A stretch of 64,000 nucleotides of DNA from Aquimarina atlantica (GCF_000626715.1 NZ_AQRA01000007.1:1-64000), one strand, 5' to 3'; counted from the first letter of the stretch, positions 53,684 to 63,123 are shown. The notes: generated by a model from the sequence alone, not told the origin. Translations and numbers: made by a program.

Positions 53684-55099
53684 CTATAATAATTTAGAAA
53701 GTGCAATAATCCCTTTTTTTAAAAGCTCTTCAGATAATGATGCATATCCTAAACGGAAACCATGTATGGGTTTGTTAAAACTAAATTTATTAGGTGTAAT
53801 GATATCTATACCTTGCATGTTTAGCTTTTTGACAACCTGAAAAACATCTACTTCTTTTTTAGGCATTAGCCAAAAAGCAAGCCCTCCATCTGGTTTACTA
53901 AAAGATACTTTTTCTTTTAAATATGTATGAAGCAGGGTTTCGAAATAATCTCTTTTGGCTTTGTATATCGCAGAAGTCTTTTTTAAATGACGTTTTACTT
54001 CTCCGTCTTTTATTAATTGTAAAATAGCTTGCTCCATGATATTATCACCCTGTACATCAATAATTTTACGAAGATTTCCTGCCTTTTTTATAAAACTTTG
54101 ACTTCCTACCAAATAACCAATCCGTAGGGCAGGAGCAATGATCTTACTTAATGTTCCTATATAAATAAAATGCTGGACGTTATCAAAACTAGAAATCGGT
54201 AAAACTGGTCTGTATCCAAAGTGAAATTCATTATCATAATCATCCTCAATAATGGTAAATCCGTATTGATTAGATAATGAGATTAACTCCAAACGTCTTT
54301 GTAAGCTCATTGTTACAGTTGTAGGAAATTGATGATGAGGAGTGGTGTATATTGCTTTTATCTTTTTATACTTTTTTAAATAATACTTTACATCATCGAT
54401 ACTTAATCCTTGATTATCTACCGAAACAGGAAGAAGATTGGCGCCGATACTTTCAAAAGCTTGCCATGCTGGTTTATAACCTGGATTTTCTATTAATACA
54501 AAATCATTTTTTTCTAATAAACACTGACTGGTTAAATACATTGCCATTTGGCTGCCTCTGGTGATGCAAATTTCATGAATTGAAATATTCATGCCTCGCT
54601 TAAAATTTAGCATTTGTACCATTGCATTTCTAAACTCAGAATCTCCCAGTTCATTACTGTATCCCATCATTTGCCAACGAGCTTTGCGGTTAAAAATCTG
54701 CCTGTATGCTCTTGCTAATGCTACAGTTGGAGCAAGTCTACTATCGGGAAATCCATCATCAAAAACGATTAATGGTTTTGATAAATGCTCATCATCAATA
54801 GTATTTTTCCTGTATATGCTTTTATGTTGATCCTGTTTAGGAAAGACATTGGCTACAAATGTTCCTTTTCTTTCTTTAGAAACAAGCCATCCTTCTGCAA
54901 TTAAGACATTTAAACCTTCGACAACTGTATTCCTATTTACTTCTATTAATTCTGCTAGTTGTCTGCTTCCTGGCAAGGCCTGGTTTTTATGTAATTGCTC
55001 ATTTTTAATCGCATCAATAATAGCATCTGCAATTTGTAGATATATAGCTTTCTTACTGGTAAGATCGATTTTAATTTGAAGTTTCCAAGGTCTAAGCAT
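53684..55099 (-). CDS. MocR-type regulator (GntR helix-turn-helix with aminotransferase domain)
   Basis: A 471-residue regulator. The N-terminal GntR winged helix (about 15-80) has LHKNQALPGSRQLAELIEVN and RNTVVEGLNVLIAEGWLV. A fold-type I aminotransferase domain follows (about 115-471), with ITRGSQMAMYLTSQCLL, ENPGYKPAW, TTPHHQFPTTVTM, IEDDYDNEFHFG and the pyridoxal-phosphate lysine region GTLSKIIAPALRIGYLVG. It diverges from the cupin and DapA-like genes across a 99-base gap with a long inverted repeat. It probably regulates them using pyridoxal phosphate or an amino compound as effector. Confidence 0.93.
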   Translation of the reverse strand: MLRPWKLQIKIDLTSKKAIYLQIADAIIDAIKNEQLHKNQALPGSRQLAELIEVNRNTVVEGLNVLIAEGWLVSKERKGTFVANVFPKQDQHKSIYRKNTIDDEHLSKPLIVFDDGFPDSRLAPTVALARAYRQIFNRKARWQMMGYSNELGDSEFRNAMVQMLNFKRGMNISIHEICITRGSQMAMYLTSQCLLEKNDFVLIENPGYKPAWQAFESIGANLLPVSVDNQGLSIDDVKYYLKKYKKIKAIYTTPHHQFPTTVTMSLQRRLELISLSNQYGFTIIEDDYDNEFHFGYRPVLPISSFDNVQHFIYIGTLSKIIAPALRIGYLVGSQSFIKKAGNLRKIIDVQGDNIMEQAILQLIKDGEVKRHLKKTSAIYKAKRDYFETLLHTYLKEKVSFSKPDGGLAFWLMPKKEVDVFQVVKKLNMQGIDIITPNKFSFNKPIHGFRLGYASLSEELLKKGIIALSKLL

Positions 55100-55100
55100 C

Positions 55101-55144
55101 TGGACTATCTATTTATGTATTTTCTGTACCATAAAGATAGTCCA
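55101..55144. promoter_or_regulatory. long inverted repeat, likely MocR operator
   Basis: TGGACTATCT (55101-55110) and AGATAGTCCA (55135-55144) are perfect 10-bp arms, centres 34 bp apart; inside them TTATG (55113-55117) and CATAA (55130-55134) also pair. The repeat lies 2 bases before the MocR start codon and fills the region between the divergent genes. Confidence 0.65.
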
Positions 55145-55198
55145 AATATCAAATACTTTTATGTCGTAATAATACAATGAACAAAAAATTAGAAAACA

Positions 55199-55660
55199 AT
55201 GGAAACTAAAGAAAAAAAATTCAGTTCAAAAGATTTTCATGAAACTTTTGCAAGACCAAAATTTGTAATGCCTGATACATTAATACATAAAAATGTAGAA
55301 AATGCAGGGGTACATGATCAGTTCTCTACAGAAAGAAAACATCCTGTTTTTTTTATCGATCTACCTAGTAAAAATGTAAGTATGACGATTGGTGGTTTGT
55401 TGCCAGATCAAATGACAAACAAACACAGGCATACGTATGAAACATTACTATATGTAATCGAAGGAGAGGGGTATACCGAAATAGAAGATAAGAGGGTAGA
55501 TTGGAAAGCAGGAGATGCTGTTTACATTCCCAGTTGGACCTGGCATCGCCATAAAAATTTGAGTAGTACAAAAAGTGCAAAATACATTGCTAGTGAAAAT
55601 GCGCCTCAGCTTCAAAACCTAGGTGTAGCACTTCGCGAAGAAGAAGGAAGAGATTTATAA
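55199..55660 (+). CDS. cupin domain protein
   Basis: A 153-residue single-domain cupin. The metal-site pattern HRHTYETLLYVIEGEGYTEI (His-x-His, Glu) is followed by PSWTWHRHKNLSS (His). The second conserved motif is DWKAGDAVYIPSW. It lies 22 bases upstream of the DapA-like gene and opposite the MocR gene. It may be a small dioxygenase, isomerase or binding protein; the substrate is unknown. Confidence 0.88.
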   Translation: METKEKKFSSKDFHETFARPKFVMPDTLIHKNVENAGVHDQFSTERKHPVFFIDLPSKNVSMTIGGLLPDQMTNKHRHTYETLLYVIEGEGYTEIEDKRVDWKAGDAVYIPSWTWHRHKNLSSTKSAKYIASENAPQLQNLGVALREEEGRDL

Positions 55661-55681
55661 ATCATCAAAAAAATATACACA

Positions 55682-56587
55682 ATGAAAAATGTACCATTTA
55701 AAGGCGTGATTGCTTATCCTATTACACCATTCGATACTAATGAAAAAGTAGATATTGATTTATTTAAAAAACTTTTAGAACGATTAATAAGAAATGGATC
55801 TCATGGTATTGCTCCTTTAGGAAGTACAGGTGTACTTCCATACCTTACAGATCAGGAAAAAGAAGCGATAACCGAAGCAACAATTCAACAAGTTAATCAA
55901 CGACTTCCTGTTTTGGTTGGAGTTTCGAATCTAACAACAGAAAGGACGGTGCATCATGCTAAGTTTGCAGAAAAAGCTGGTGCTACAGCGGTTATGATTA
56001 TCCCAATGAGTTACTGGAAATTAACAGATGATGAAATCGTTAGGCATTATGACACGGTAGCAAAGCAGATTTCTATTCCGATTATGGCTTATAATAACCC
56101 TGCTACAAGTGGAGTAGACATGTCACCTGCATTACTAAAACGTTTGTTGGAGATTCCTAATGTCACCATGATTAAAGAAAGTACAGGTGATGTGCAGCGT
56201 ATGCACTATTTAAGAAAAGAATTAGGCGAGGATGTGGCTTTTTACAATGGCTCGAACCCTTTGGCATTAGCAGCTCTTTCTGCTGGTGCAATGGGATGGT
56301 GTACAGCGGCACCAAACCTTATCCCCGAACTTAATATTGCATTGTATGATGCTATTCAGGAAAATGACTTACGATATGCGCAGGACATATTTTATAAGCA
56401 GATTAATCTTCTGAAATTTATAGTAAACAAAGGGTTACCAAGAGCAGTTAAGGCAGGTTTAGCTATTTTAGGAGAAGAAGGAGGAAACTTGAGAAGCCCA
56501 TTAAAGCCATTAACCGATATAGAAAAGAGTGAACTAAAAACCATTTTAGAAAAATCGAAACATGGTATCGAAAATGTAATAGGATGA
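55682..56587 (+). CDS. dihydrodipicolinate synthase/N-acetylneuraminate lyase family protein
   Basis: A 301-residue class I aldolase of the DapA/NanA family. The Schiff-base lysine is Lys165 in VTMIKESTGD, and Tyr137 lies in MAYNNPATSG. The motif near residue 48 is GSTGVLPYL, not the GTTGE of lysine-pathway DapA, so it is probably not the lysine biosynthesis enzyme. It is paired with a cupin under a MocR regulator. That context suggests a catabolic aldolase or dehydratase for an amino acid or hydroxyproline-like compound, which is inference. Confidence 0.88.
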   Translation: MKNVPFKGVIAYPITPFDTNEKVDIDLFKKLLERLIRNGSHGIAPLGSTGVLPYLTDQEKEAITEATIQQVNQRLPVLVGVSNLTTERTVHHAKFAEKAGATAVMIIPMSYWKLTDDEIVRHYDTVAKQISIPIMAYNNPATSGVDMSPALLKRLLEIPNVTMIKESTGDVQRMHYLRKELGEDVAFYNGSNPLALAALSAGAMGWCTAAPNLIPELNIALYDAIQENDLRYAQDIFYKQINLLKFIVNKGLPRAVKAGLAILGEEGGNLRSPLKPLTDIEKSELKTILEKSKHGIENVIG

Positions 56588-56616
56588 AGTAAAAGAAAAA
56601 TTGAATACCTTTAAGC

Positions 56617-56657
56617 AAATAGGTAAGTAGAATAGTTAGGTTTTACTTACCTATTTT
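56617..56657 (+). terminator. terminator after the DapA-like gene
   Basis: AAATAGGTAAGTA (56617-56629) and TACTTACCTATTT (56644-56656) form a perfect 13-bp stem with a 14-nt loop, ending in TTTT, 30 bases after the stop. Confidence 0.8.
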
Positions 56658-56713
56658 ATTACTAATCCTAGATTTACAATTGTAATTGTGCTATTTTTAA
56701 GGTAATTTATAAA

Positions 56714-57352
56714 ATGATCGATATGAATCTTACACTTTGGATTTCGTTTATAGGAACGGTTTTTATTATTGCAGTGACTCCTGGGCCAAGCGTATTGCTC
56801 GCTTCTGCGAATAGTATGAATTATGGAGCAAAAAAAACAGTTGGAACGATATTAGGAGATTTATCGGCAAATGCTATACAGATATTTTTATCCTCGCTGG
56901 GATTGGCATCTATTGTTATTTCTTCGGGAGAAATTTTTGGCCTGATAAAATGGATTGGTGTTGGATATTTGGTATATATGGGAGTGACAAAAATTATTTC
57001 AAAACCAAACGTCGAACAATTCAAAAAAAAGAATAGAGAAAAGAGCTTTTTAAAATTATATAGTGAAGGTTTTTTTATGTCTGCATCAAATCCAAAAGCA
57101 ATTGTATTTTTCGCTGCATTATTTCCTTTGTTTATTGATGAAAGTCTTGCTTTTGCACCACAAGTATTAGTATTAGGAATAACCTATTTGGTAATTGATG
57201 GCATCAGTCTTTTTATGTATGTTAGATTTGCATCCCGATTAAAAAAATATCTTGAAAATAAGGAAAAGATTCACTTGCAAAATAAAATCATAGGAACACT
57301 ATTAATTTTTAGCGGAGCGATGTTATCGATGGTAAGGCGAACTAATACTTAA
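56714..57352 (+). CDS. LysE/RhtB family amino acid exporter
   Basis: A 212-residue inner-membrane exporter with about six helices. The N-terminal signature FIIAVTPGPSVLLASANSMN, then GTILGDLSANAIQIFLSSLGLA, IKWIGVGYLVYMGV and SASNPKAIVFFAALFPLFID are typical. ATG 56714 is used; ATG 56723 is an equal alternative. It is close to the MocR-cupin-DapA group but behind a terminator, so a link is only suggestive. Confidence 0.92.
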   Translation: MIDMNLTLWISFIGTVFIIAVTPGPSVLLASANSMNYGAKKTVGTILGDLSANAIQIFLSSLGLASIVISSGEIFGLIKWIGVGYLVYMGVTKIISKPNVEQFKKKNREKSFLKLYSEGFFMSASNPKAIVFFAALFPLFIDESLAFAPQVLVLGITYLVIDGISLFMYVRFASRLKKYLENKEKIHLQNKIIGTLLIFSGAMLSMVRRTNT

Positions 57353-57381
57353 TAAGGATAATTTTTATTGATTTTATGTTA

Positions 57382-58146
57382 CTATAGCCCTTTTAACTGG
57401 GCATCTCGAACTTTTTTAAATAAATTAGAAGAGTATACAAAATCGGTTACTGCTTTATTGTCGGTTTTAAATATTTGAGTCTTATCACCTTCCCATTCTA
57501 GATTACCATTTTTTAGGAAAACAATTTTTTCTCCAATTTCCATTACCGAATTCATATCATGCGTATTAATTACGGTAGTGATATTGTTTTCTTCGGTGAT
57601 TTCTTTAATAAGATTATCTATAACAATAGCTGTTCTGGGGTCTAGTCCAGAGTTAGGTTCATCACAAAATAGATATTTAGGACGCGTTACAATAGCACGT
57701 GCAATAGCAACACGCTTTTGCATTCCACCACTAATTTCTGAAGGTAATTTTTTCTCTGCATTTTCAAGATGTACACGATCTAAAACTTCATGAACTCTTT
57801 CTAACATTTCTTCCCGTTTTTGTTTGGTAAACATCATAAGTGGAAACATTACATTTTCTTCTACGGTCATAGAGTCGAATAATGCACTACCTTGAAAAAC
57901 CATTCCCATCTGCTCTCGTAAATTTCTTTGTTCTTCTTCATTAAGTTCAGAATATACACTACCATCATAGCATATAGAACCTTGTTCTGGTGTAAAAAGC
58001 CCAAGCAGACATTTTAAGAAAACGGTTTTACCACTTCCACTGGTGCCTATGATAAGATTAGTCTTACCTCTATCAAAGGTCGTAGTGATCCCTTTTAAAA
58101 TCTTTTCTCCATTAAAACCTTTATGCAGATTAGTAACTTCTATCAT
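57382..58146 (-). CDS. mlaF: ABC transporter ATP-binding protein, MlaF-like
   Basis: A 254-residue ATPase of the phospholipid/lipid-asymmetry (Mla) transport family. Walker A is IGTSGSGKTVFLKCLLG (about 33-49), the Q-loop MGMVFQGSALFDSM, the signature LPSEISGGMQKRVAIARAI, and Walker B YLFCDEPNSGLDP. Its start overlaps the stop of the MlaE permease gene by one base. The MlaD substrate-binding gene is not in the window. It helps to move phospholipids between membranes. Confidence 0.92.
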   Translation of the reverse strand: MIEVTNLHKGFNGEKILKGITTTFDRGKTNLIIGTSGSGKTVFLKCLLGLFTPEQGSICYDGSVYSELNEEEQRNLREQMGMVFQGSALFDSMTVEENVMFPLMMFTKQKREEMLERVHEVLDRVHLENAEKKLPSEISGGMQKRVAIARAIVTRPKYLFCDEPNSGLDPRTAIVIDNLIKEITEENNITTVINTHDMNSVMEIGEKIVFLKNGNLEWEGDKTQIFKTDNKAVTDFVYSSNLFKKVRDAQLKGL

Positions 58147-58883
58147 TAGCTTAATAATAATTGGGTGAGAATATAATTAGATATAATAATAGATACTGTA
58201 GTCCATACAAAAGCAGAAGTACTTGCTTTACCAACTTCTAGTGCTCCGCCTTTCATATAATACCCATGAAATGATGGGATAGTAGCTAGTAAGAAAGAAT
58301 ATAAAAAAGTTTTTATAAAAGCATATACCAGGTGGTAAGGAATAAACTCTTCTCGTAGTCCGGTTAAAAATTCTGAGCTAGAAATAAATCCACCATATAC
58401 TCCAGCAATGTACGCTCCACATATTCCGGTAAACATAGCGATGGCAATAACAAATGGATAGGTAAGCATCGCAATAATCTTAGGAAAAACTAAATAATTA
58501 AGTGAATTGATCCCCATTACCTCTAATGCATCGATTTGTTCGGTTACTCGCATTGTACCAATACTTGAAGTAATAAAAGAACCTACTTTACCAGCCATAA
58601 TAACAGAAATAAAGGTAGGAGCAAATTCAAGTATTACAGATTGCCTTGAAGCAAAAGCAATGAGCTTTTTTGGAATTAGAGGATTCGTAAGATTGAGTGC
58701 AGTTTGGATAGCAACAACAGCACCGATAAAAAAGGCTAGAAATACCGTTATTCCTAAAGAACCAATAATTAAATCATCTATCTCTTTAAATATTAGATTC
58801 CGTATTACAGAACCTTTAGTCATTCGACTAAAAACGCCTTTTAACATTAAAAAATAGCGACCAATATCGTCTAAGTAAAACAT
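58146..58883 (-). CDS. mlaE: ABC transporter permease, MlaE-like
   Basis: A 245-residue permease of the MlaE/YrbE family with about five membrane segments. Conserved parts are FLAFFIGAVVAIQTALNL, SVILEFAPTFISVIMAGKVG, and SSIGTMRVTEQIDALEVMGIN followed by SLNYLVFPKIIA. The C-terminal end is TVSIIISNYILTQLLL. It starts the mlaE-mlaF pair on the minus strand, divergent from the pafA gene. Confidence 0.93.
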   Translation of the reverse strand: MFYLDDIGRYFLMLKGVFSRMTKGSVIRNLIFKEIDDLIIGSLGITVFLAFFIGAVVAIQTALNLTNPLIPKKLIAFASRQSVILEFAPTFISVIMAGKVGSFITSSIGTMRVTEQIDALEVMGINSLNYLVFPKIIAMLTYPFVIAIAMFTGICGAYIAGVYGGFISSSEFLTGLREEFIPYHLVYAFIKTFLYSFLLATIPSFHGYYMKGGALEVGKASTSAFVWTTVSIIISNYILTQLLLS

Positions 58884-58951
58884 GCATTATAATTAGAAAG
58901 GCTAAAATAGAAAAAAAATTATCCATAGCATTTAACCTTCTATTAAAGTTT

Positions 58952-58959
58952 TACATTTG
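58952..58959 (+). promoter_or_regulatory. putative -7 element of the alkaline phosphatase gene
   Basis: TACATTTG matches the -7 consensus, 37 bases before the start codon. The -33 region is weak. Confidence 0.45.
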
Positions 58960-58996
58960 TAGTAATAGTATTTTAGCTATTTAAATTTAAAATATA

Positions 58997-60637
58997 ATGA
59001 CAAAAAGAGTATTTCTAATCTTATTACTTGTGTTGTGTTACATGCCATGTAAAGCGCAAGAAGCTGTTCAAATCAATAGTTCTCCAAAGCTGGTAGTTGG
59101 TATTGTTGTAGATCAAATGCGATACGACTATTTAACCCGTTTTTATAATCGATTTGGAGATAGAGGGTTTAAGCGTATGATCAATGAAGGTTTTAATTGT
59201 AAAAACAATCATTTTAATTATGTGCCTACTTATACGGGACCTGGTCATGCGTCTGTATATACAGGAACTACACCAAAAAATCATGGAATTATCTCTAATC
59301 ATTGGTATGATAAATTTGGTAAGGCAATGGTATACTGTGCTAGTGATTCATTGGTTAAAGCAGTAGGATCGGATAGTGAAATGGAACGAATGTCTCCTCG
59401 TCGTATGAAAACATCTACTGTAAGCGATCAAAATAGATTACATACGCAATTAAAAGGAAAAACAATTGGTATTGCTATAAAGGATCGAGGTGCTATTCTA
59501 CCAGCTGGTCATTCTGCTAATGGTGCATATTGGTTTAGAGGTAAGGATGAAGGGAAATGGATAACCAGTACTTATTATCGCGACGAATTACCAGATTGGG
59601 TTAAAAAATTTAATGCCTCTAACCAGGCAGAGTCTTATCTAAAAGTATGGAATACCCTATATGATATTAATACATATGCAGAAAGTGGCCCAGATCAAAA
59701 TCAGTTTGAAGGCGGATATAAAGGTAAAGAAACAGCTACGTTTCCTTATGATTTAGCTAAGCTAAAAGATCAGAATTCTGGATATGATATCATTAAAGCT
59801 TCGGCTTATGGGAATAGCTTAACCACCGATTTTGCAATTGCTGCAATCGAAGGAGAGCAACTGGGAGCAGATAAGACTACAGATTTTCTTACCGTAAGTT
59901 TTTCTAGTACTGATTATGTTGGGCATAATTTTGGGGTGAATTCTAAAGAAATTGAAGATACATATTTGCGATTAGATAAAGATTTAGAACGTTTTTTTGA
60001 CGCTCTGGATACTAAAGTAGGTAAGGGGCAATATACTGTTTTCCTTACGGCAGATCATGGAGCTGTACATGTACCATCATACTTAAAATCGGTTAAGATT
60101 CCTGCAGGTTATTTTGATAGAGATGCATTTACCACCAAAGTTAAAGCATTTGTAAAAGCACAGTTTAAAGTAGATGGATTGATCGAAAACATATCAAACA
60201 ATCAAGTGTTTTTTGATTATAACATGTTACAAAAACATACCATATCTGCAGAAAAACTTGAGAAAGCACTTGCTCATTATATACTTCAAGAAAATCAAAT
60301 TGATAAAGTATTTACCAGAAACCAATTAGGAGCAGGTGAATATGTTACAGGTATTGCAGCGTTGATTCAAAAAGGGTTTAATCAAAAGAGAAGTGGTGAT
60401 TTGGTTTATGTAATGGATCCTGCTACGATATCGTATTCTAAAACAGGTTCGACTCATGGAAGTGGTTTAGCCTACGATACTCACGCTCCTTTATTGTTTT
60501 TTGGACAAGGAATACGAAAAGGAAGTACAACTCAAGAAACATATATCCCAGATATTGCACCTACTATTTCTGCTTTATTAGGAATTACTTTCCCTAACGG
60601 AGCTACAGGAAAAGTATTATCCTTTGTATTAGAATAA
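58997..60637 (+). CDS. pafA: PafA-type alkaline phosphatase
   Basis: A 546-residue exported phosphate-monoesterase of the alkaline phosphatase superfamily. A signal peptide ends near residue 20 (CKA|QEA). The nucleophile is Thr80 in YTGPGHASVYTG, not Ser, as in the Elizabethkingia PafA enzyme. Asn101 (ISNHWYD) and Lys162-x-Arg164 (IKDRGAILPAGH) match its phosphate-binding residues. Metal ligands appear in VVDQMRYDY, SSTDYVGHNFG, LTADHGA and GSTHGSG. It probably releases phosphate from monoesters in the periplasm. No Pho box could be recognised. Confidence 0.92.
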   Translation: MTKRVFLILLLVLCYMPCKAQEAVQINSSPKLVVGIVVDQMRYDYLTRFYNRFGDRGFKRMINEGFNCKNNHFNYVPTYTGPGHASVYTGTTPKNHGIISNHWYDKFGKAMVYCASDSLVKAVGSDSEMERMSPRRMKTSTVSDQNRLHTQLKGKTIGIAIKDRGAILPAGHSANGAYWFRGKDEGKWITSTYYRDELPDWVKKFNASNQAESYLKVWNTLYDINTYAESGPDQNQFEGGYKGKETATFPYDLAKLKDQNSGYDIIKASAYGNSLTTDFAIAAIEGEQLGADKTTDFLTVSFSSTDYVGHNFGVNSKEIEDTYLRLDKDLERFFDALDTKVGKGQYTVFLTADHGAVHVPSYLKSVKIPAGYFDRDAFTTKVKAFVKAQFKVDGLIENISNNQVFFDYNMLQKHTISAEKLEKALAHYILQENQIDKVFTRNQLGAGEYVTGIAALIQKGFNQKRSGDLVYVMDPATISYSKTGSTHGSGLAYDTHAPLLFFGQGIRKGSTTQETYIPDIAPTISALLGITFPNGATGKVLSFVLE

Positions 60638-60650
60638 TACTTATTCTTTT
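60631..60650. terminator. hairpin overlapping two convergent stop codons
   Basis: AGAATAA-TAC-TTATTCT followed by TTTT contains the pafA stop (60635-60637) and the stop of the opposite oxidase gene (60641-60643). It is symmetric, so it could end transcripts from both sides, but the stem is short and AT-rich. Confidence 0.5.
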
Positions 60651-61693
60651 AATTTTTGATATATGGATTGTGCACTTTTAACTGCACCTTCCATATATCC
60701 TCCAAATTGAGTTGCAGTTTCGGTACCAGCAATGAATAAGGTATTGTCAAAAAAACCTTTTTGATAGATAGGATGGCCATTATTTTGATGAGGAAAAATA
60801 AAATGTTTAGAATCTTTAAAAGTATTAGGATCTTTTCTCCAAATCTCTTCCTTATATTGAGAATATTCTAAAGCAGCATCACCAAAGAATTTTTGAAGCT
60901 GGTGCATCACTTTAGATTTTCTGTTTTTTTTAGTTTCCAGATACATTTCATTTTGTAAAAACCCTTTTAGAGCATATTTAGTATTTTTGTGATTGGAGTG
61001 ATCATATAGTTCTGTTATCGGCCCGACATTACTAAATACAGTTCCCGAATATTTGTTTTCTTTCCAAAATGGTCTTTTATAAGCAATTCCGAATTTTATA
61101 GAATCTCCCATCCAGATATGAGTATTGTTAGCTATTTTAATAGTGTTTTTGGGTAAAGAAGGATTAAATTGTATAGTATTTACAAGAAGCTTAGGTGGTA
61201 ATGTGGATACTACTTTATGTGCATAATAGTTGTGATTTATAGTATCAATTTGAAATTGATTTTTAATATAACTAATACTTGTTGCTTTTTCATTTAAAAT
61301 AAGTTCTTCCTTGGTAAGAGATGAAGCCAAAGTATTAATTAAAGCAATAGTTCCTCCTTGTATTCGATAACTTGGTTGTTGGTTTGGTGGTAAATGTATA
61401 TGCTGAGGTGGGGCGGTAGATTGCGATTCAAACAATGCAATCCCTTTTATAAATTGTTCAAAAACAGGAAGTTTTAATTCTTCTAATACTTTTAGTAACT
61501 CCTGATGCTGGATTCCTATCCAGGTAGCACCCATTTCTATTGGTGTTTCATCATCAGTAAGAACCGTATGTATTCTTCCACCAATTCTACTTCTAGCTTC
61601 GATAATTTTGAAAGAAATATTTTGCTCTTTTAATTTATAAGCAAGTAACAATCCTGTTAATCCGGCGCCAATTATAAGTACTTCTGATTTCAT
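60641..61693 (-). CDS. flavin-containing amine oxidase family protein
   Basis: A 350-residue FAD enzyme. The dinucleotide-binding motif is LIIGAGLTGLLLAYKLKEQ (about 5-23), then EARSRIGGRIHTV and PIEMGATWIG, the usual GG-doublet region. The C-terminal FAD motif is LFIAGTETATQFGGYMEGAV. The chain is about 100 residues shorter than classic monoamine oxidases, so it is a compact member of the family. The substrate is unknown. It lies downstream of an SDR gene on the same strand but behind a terminator. Confidence 0.85.
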   Translation of the reverse strand: MKSEVLIIGAGLTGLLLAYKLKEQNISFKIIEARSRIGGRIHTVLTDDETPIEMGATWIGIQHQELLKVLEELKLPVFEQFIKGIALFESQSTAPPQHIHLPPNQQPSYRIQGGTIALINTLASSLTKEELILNEKATSISYIKNQFQIDTINHNYYAHKVVSTLPPKLLVNTIQFNPSLPKNTIKIANNTHIWMGDSIKFGIAYKRPFWKENKYSGTVFSNVGPITELYDHSNHKNTKYALKGFLQNEMYLETKKNRKSKVMHQLQKFFGDAALEYSQYKEEIWRKDPNTFKDSKHFIFPHQNNGHPIYQKGFFDNTLFIAGTETATQFGGYMEGAVKSAQSIYQKLKE

Positions 61694-61705
61694 TATAGTT
61701 ACATG

Positions 61706-61737
61706 TAAAAAGTAAAGCCTCTTTTTGAGGCTTTACT
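61706..61737 (-). terminator. terminator after the TetR-controlled SDR gene
   Basis: AGTAAAGCCTC (61711-61721) and GAGGCTTTACT (61727-61737) form a perfect 11-bp stem with a 5-nt loop; on the minus strand it is followed by TTTTT. It separates the SDR gene from the amine oxidase gene. Confidence 0.88.
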
Positions 61738-61748
61738 TAGGTGTTTTT

Positions 61749-62495
61749 TTAATTACGTCCGGCAATTACGCCTCCATCGGTATCCCATATCGCACCGGTT
61801 ACCCAGGAAGCTTTGTCTGATAATAGAAAAGTGATACTGTTGGCAACATCTTGTGCAGTTCCATTTCTTCCTATAGGATGAAAATTATTAAACCCAACTA
61901 ATGCTTTTTTAGCTTCTTCGGCACTACCAAAAACACTATCATAAACCGGAGTTTCGACTACGGCAGGAGATACTGCATTTACTCTAATCCCGTGATCTGC
62001 CAGTTCCATTGCCAGGTGTTGAGTAAGTGTATGTAGTCCTGCCTTTTGCATAGAATAAGCAGAAGACGGAGTTGCTTTTACGGCTTGTTTTGCCCACATC
62101 GAACCTACATTTACAATAGCTCCACTATTATTTTCTTTCATTTTCTTGGCGGCAGATTGCGTTATAAAAAAGAAACCTCTATTAAGATCCTGGTAAGCAT
62201 CGTAATCTTCTACTGTATGATCTAAAAATGCCTTTGGCCCAAAGATTCCGGATGCGTTTACAAGATAATCTAGGCGATCTAATCCAGAAATGGTATCATT
62301 CAATTCGTTTACACTGGCAGTATCTGTAATATCTACCTGGTGTTTAATTATATTATCTGCATCTGGTATTTTAGATACATTTCTCCCGACTACATGTACA
62401 GTAGCGCCTCCTTCAATTAAAGTATTTACGGTAGCCTTACCAATTCCACTGGTTCCGCCAACGACCAAAGCTGTTTTGTTTTTGAATGTTGTCAT
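61749..62495 (-). CDS. short-chain dehydrogenase/reductase, TetR-regulated
   Basis: A 248-residue classical SDR with [21 protein letters not shown] at the cofactor site, [11 protein letters not shown], the catalytic Ser in [12 protein letters not shown], and Y-x-x-x-K in [13 protein letters not shown]. The C-terminal end [12 protein letters not shown] is typical. A 16-bp site identical to one before the TetR gene lies 31 bases upstream of its start, so it is the likely target of that repressor. The substrate is unknown, perhaps a reactive carbonyl or a drug-like compound. Confidence 0.92.
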   Translation of the reverse strand: MTTFKNKTALVVGGTSGIGKATVNTLIEGGATVHVVGRNVSKIPDADNIIKHQVDITDTASVNELNDTISGLDRLDYLVNASGIFGPKAFLDHTVEDYDAYQDLNRGFFFITQSAAKKMKENNSGAIVNVGSMWAKQAVKATPSSAYSMQKAGLHTLTQHLAMELADHGIRVNAVSPAVVETPVYDSVFGSAEEAKKALVGFNNFHPIGRNGTAQDVANSITFLLSDKASWVTGAIWDTDGGVIAGRN

Positions 62496-62525
62496 TTTTA
62501 ATGTTTTTAAGATGAATAAAATTGA

Positions 62526-62541
62526 ACAGACAAGTCTGTCT
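62526..62541. promoter_or_regulatory. TetR operator before the SDR gene
   Basis: ACAGACAAGTCTGTCT has a perfect 6-2-6 inverted repeat (ACAGAC-AA-GTCTGT) and is identical to the site before the TetR gene. It lies in the 64-base gap between the TetR stop and the SDR start. Confidence 0.85.
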
Positions 62542-62559
62542 TTAATTAATAAAATTTTT

Positions 62560-63123
62560 TTAGTTCAGTATGCTTTTACAAAGAGATAAACCAGTAGCTA
62601 TTGGCCATTGATTTTGGTGTAATTTACTTTCAGAAATAGAGCTTTCATAAATTAAATAAACTTTTTTGGCCAGTATTTCATTTTCTGAAGTTGTATTTTG
62701 ACTACAATTCTTCTCTACCAATTCTTTTATAAATTCGATAAATTCTTCTTTTTGTTTTTGTATCTCTTTTCTTATTTTTTCGTTTTCTCTCGGGATTTCG
62801 GCAATAGTATTTACACACCAGCATCCATTAAAATCTTTTTCGGCAAAGAATTCTATAAGAAAATGAAACAAAGCATACAGTTGATCTTTTCCTTTTTTGG
62901 CATTACCTACAAAAGTTCTTATGTTTTTTGTAAACAGATCATTTCTAAATCTAAGATAAGCAAGGCAGATATCTTCTTTTGAAGCAAAATGGTTGTATAG
63001 CGTTGCTTTTGCAATACCTGCTTCTTTTATGATTTCGTTTATACCAGTGCGATTATATCCTTTTTGGTAAAAAAGATCAGAGGCAGTTTCTATGATATGT
63101 TGTCTTACTAATGAGTGTTTCAC
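62560..63123 (-). CDS. TetR/AcrR family transcriptional regulator
   Basis: A 187-residue repressor. The N-terminal helix-turn-helix is [20 protein letters not shown] followed by [22 protein letters not shown]. The C-terminal ligand domain (about 60-187) has an Asn/Cys-rich segment [13 protein letters not shown], where the two cysteines could sense thiol-reactive compounds. The start is GTG at 63123. Its probable operator is found 30 bases upstream of itself and again before the SDR gene. Confidence 0.93.
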   Translation of the reverse strand: MKHSLVRQHIIETASDLFYQKGYNRTGINEIIKEAGIAKATLYNHFASKEDICLAYLRFRNDLFTKNIRTFVGNAKKGKDQLYALFHFLIEFFAEKDFNGCWCVNTIAEIPRENEKIRKEIQKQKEEFIEFIKELVEKNCSQNTTSENEILAKKVYLIYESSISESKLHQNQWPIATGLSLCKSILN

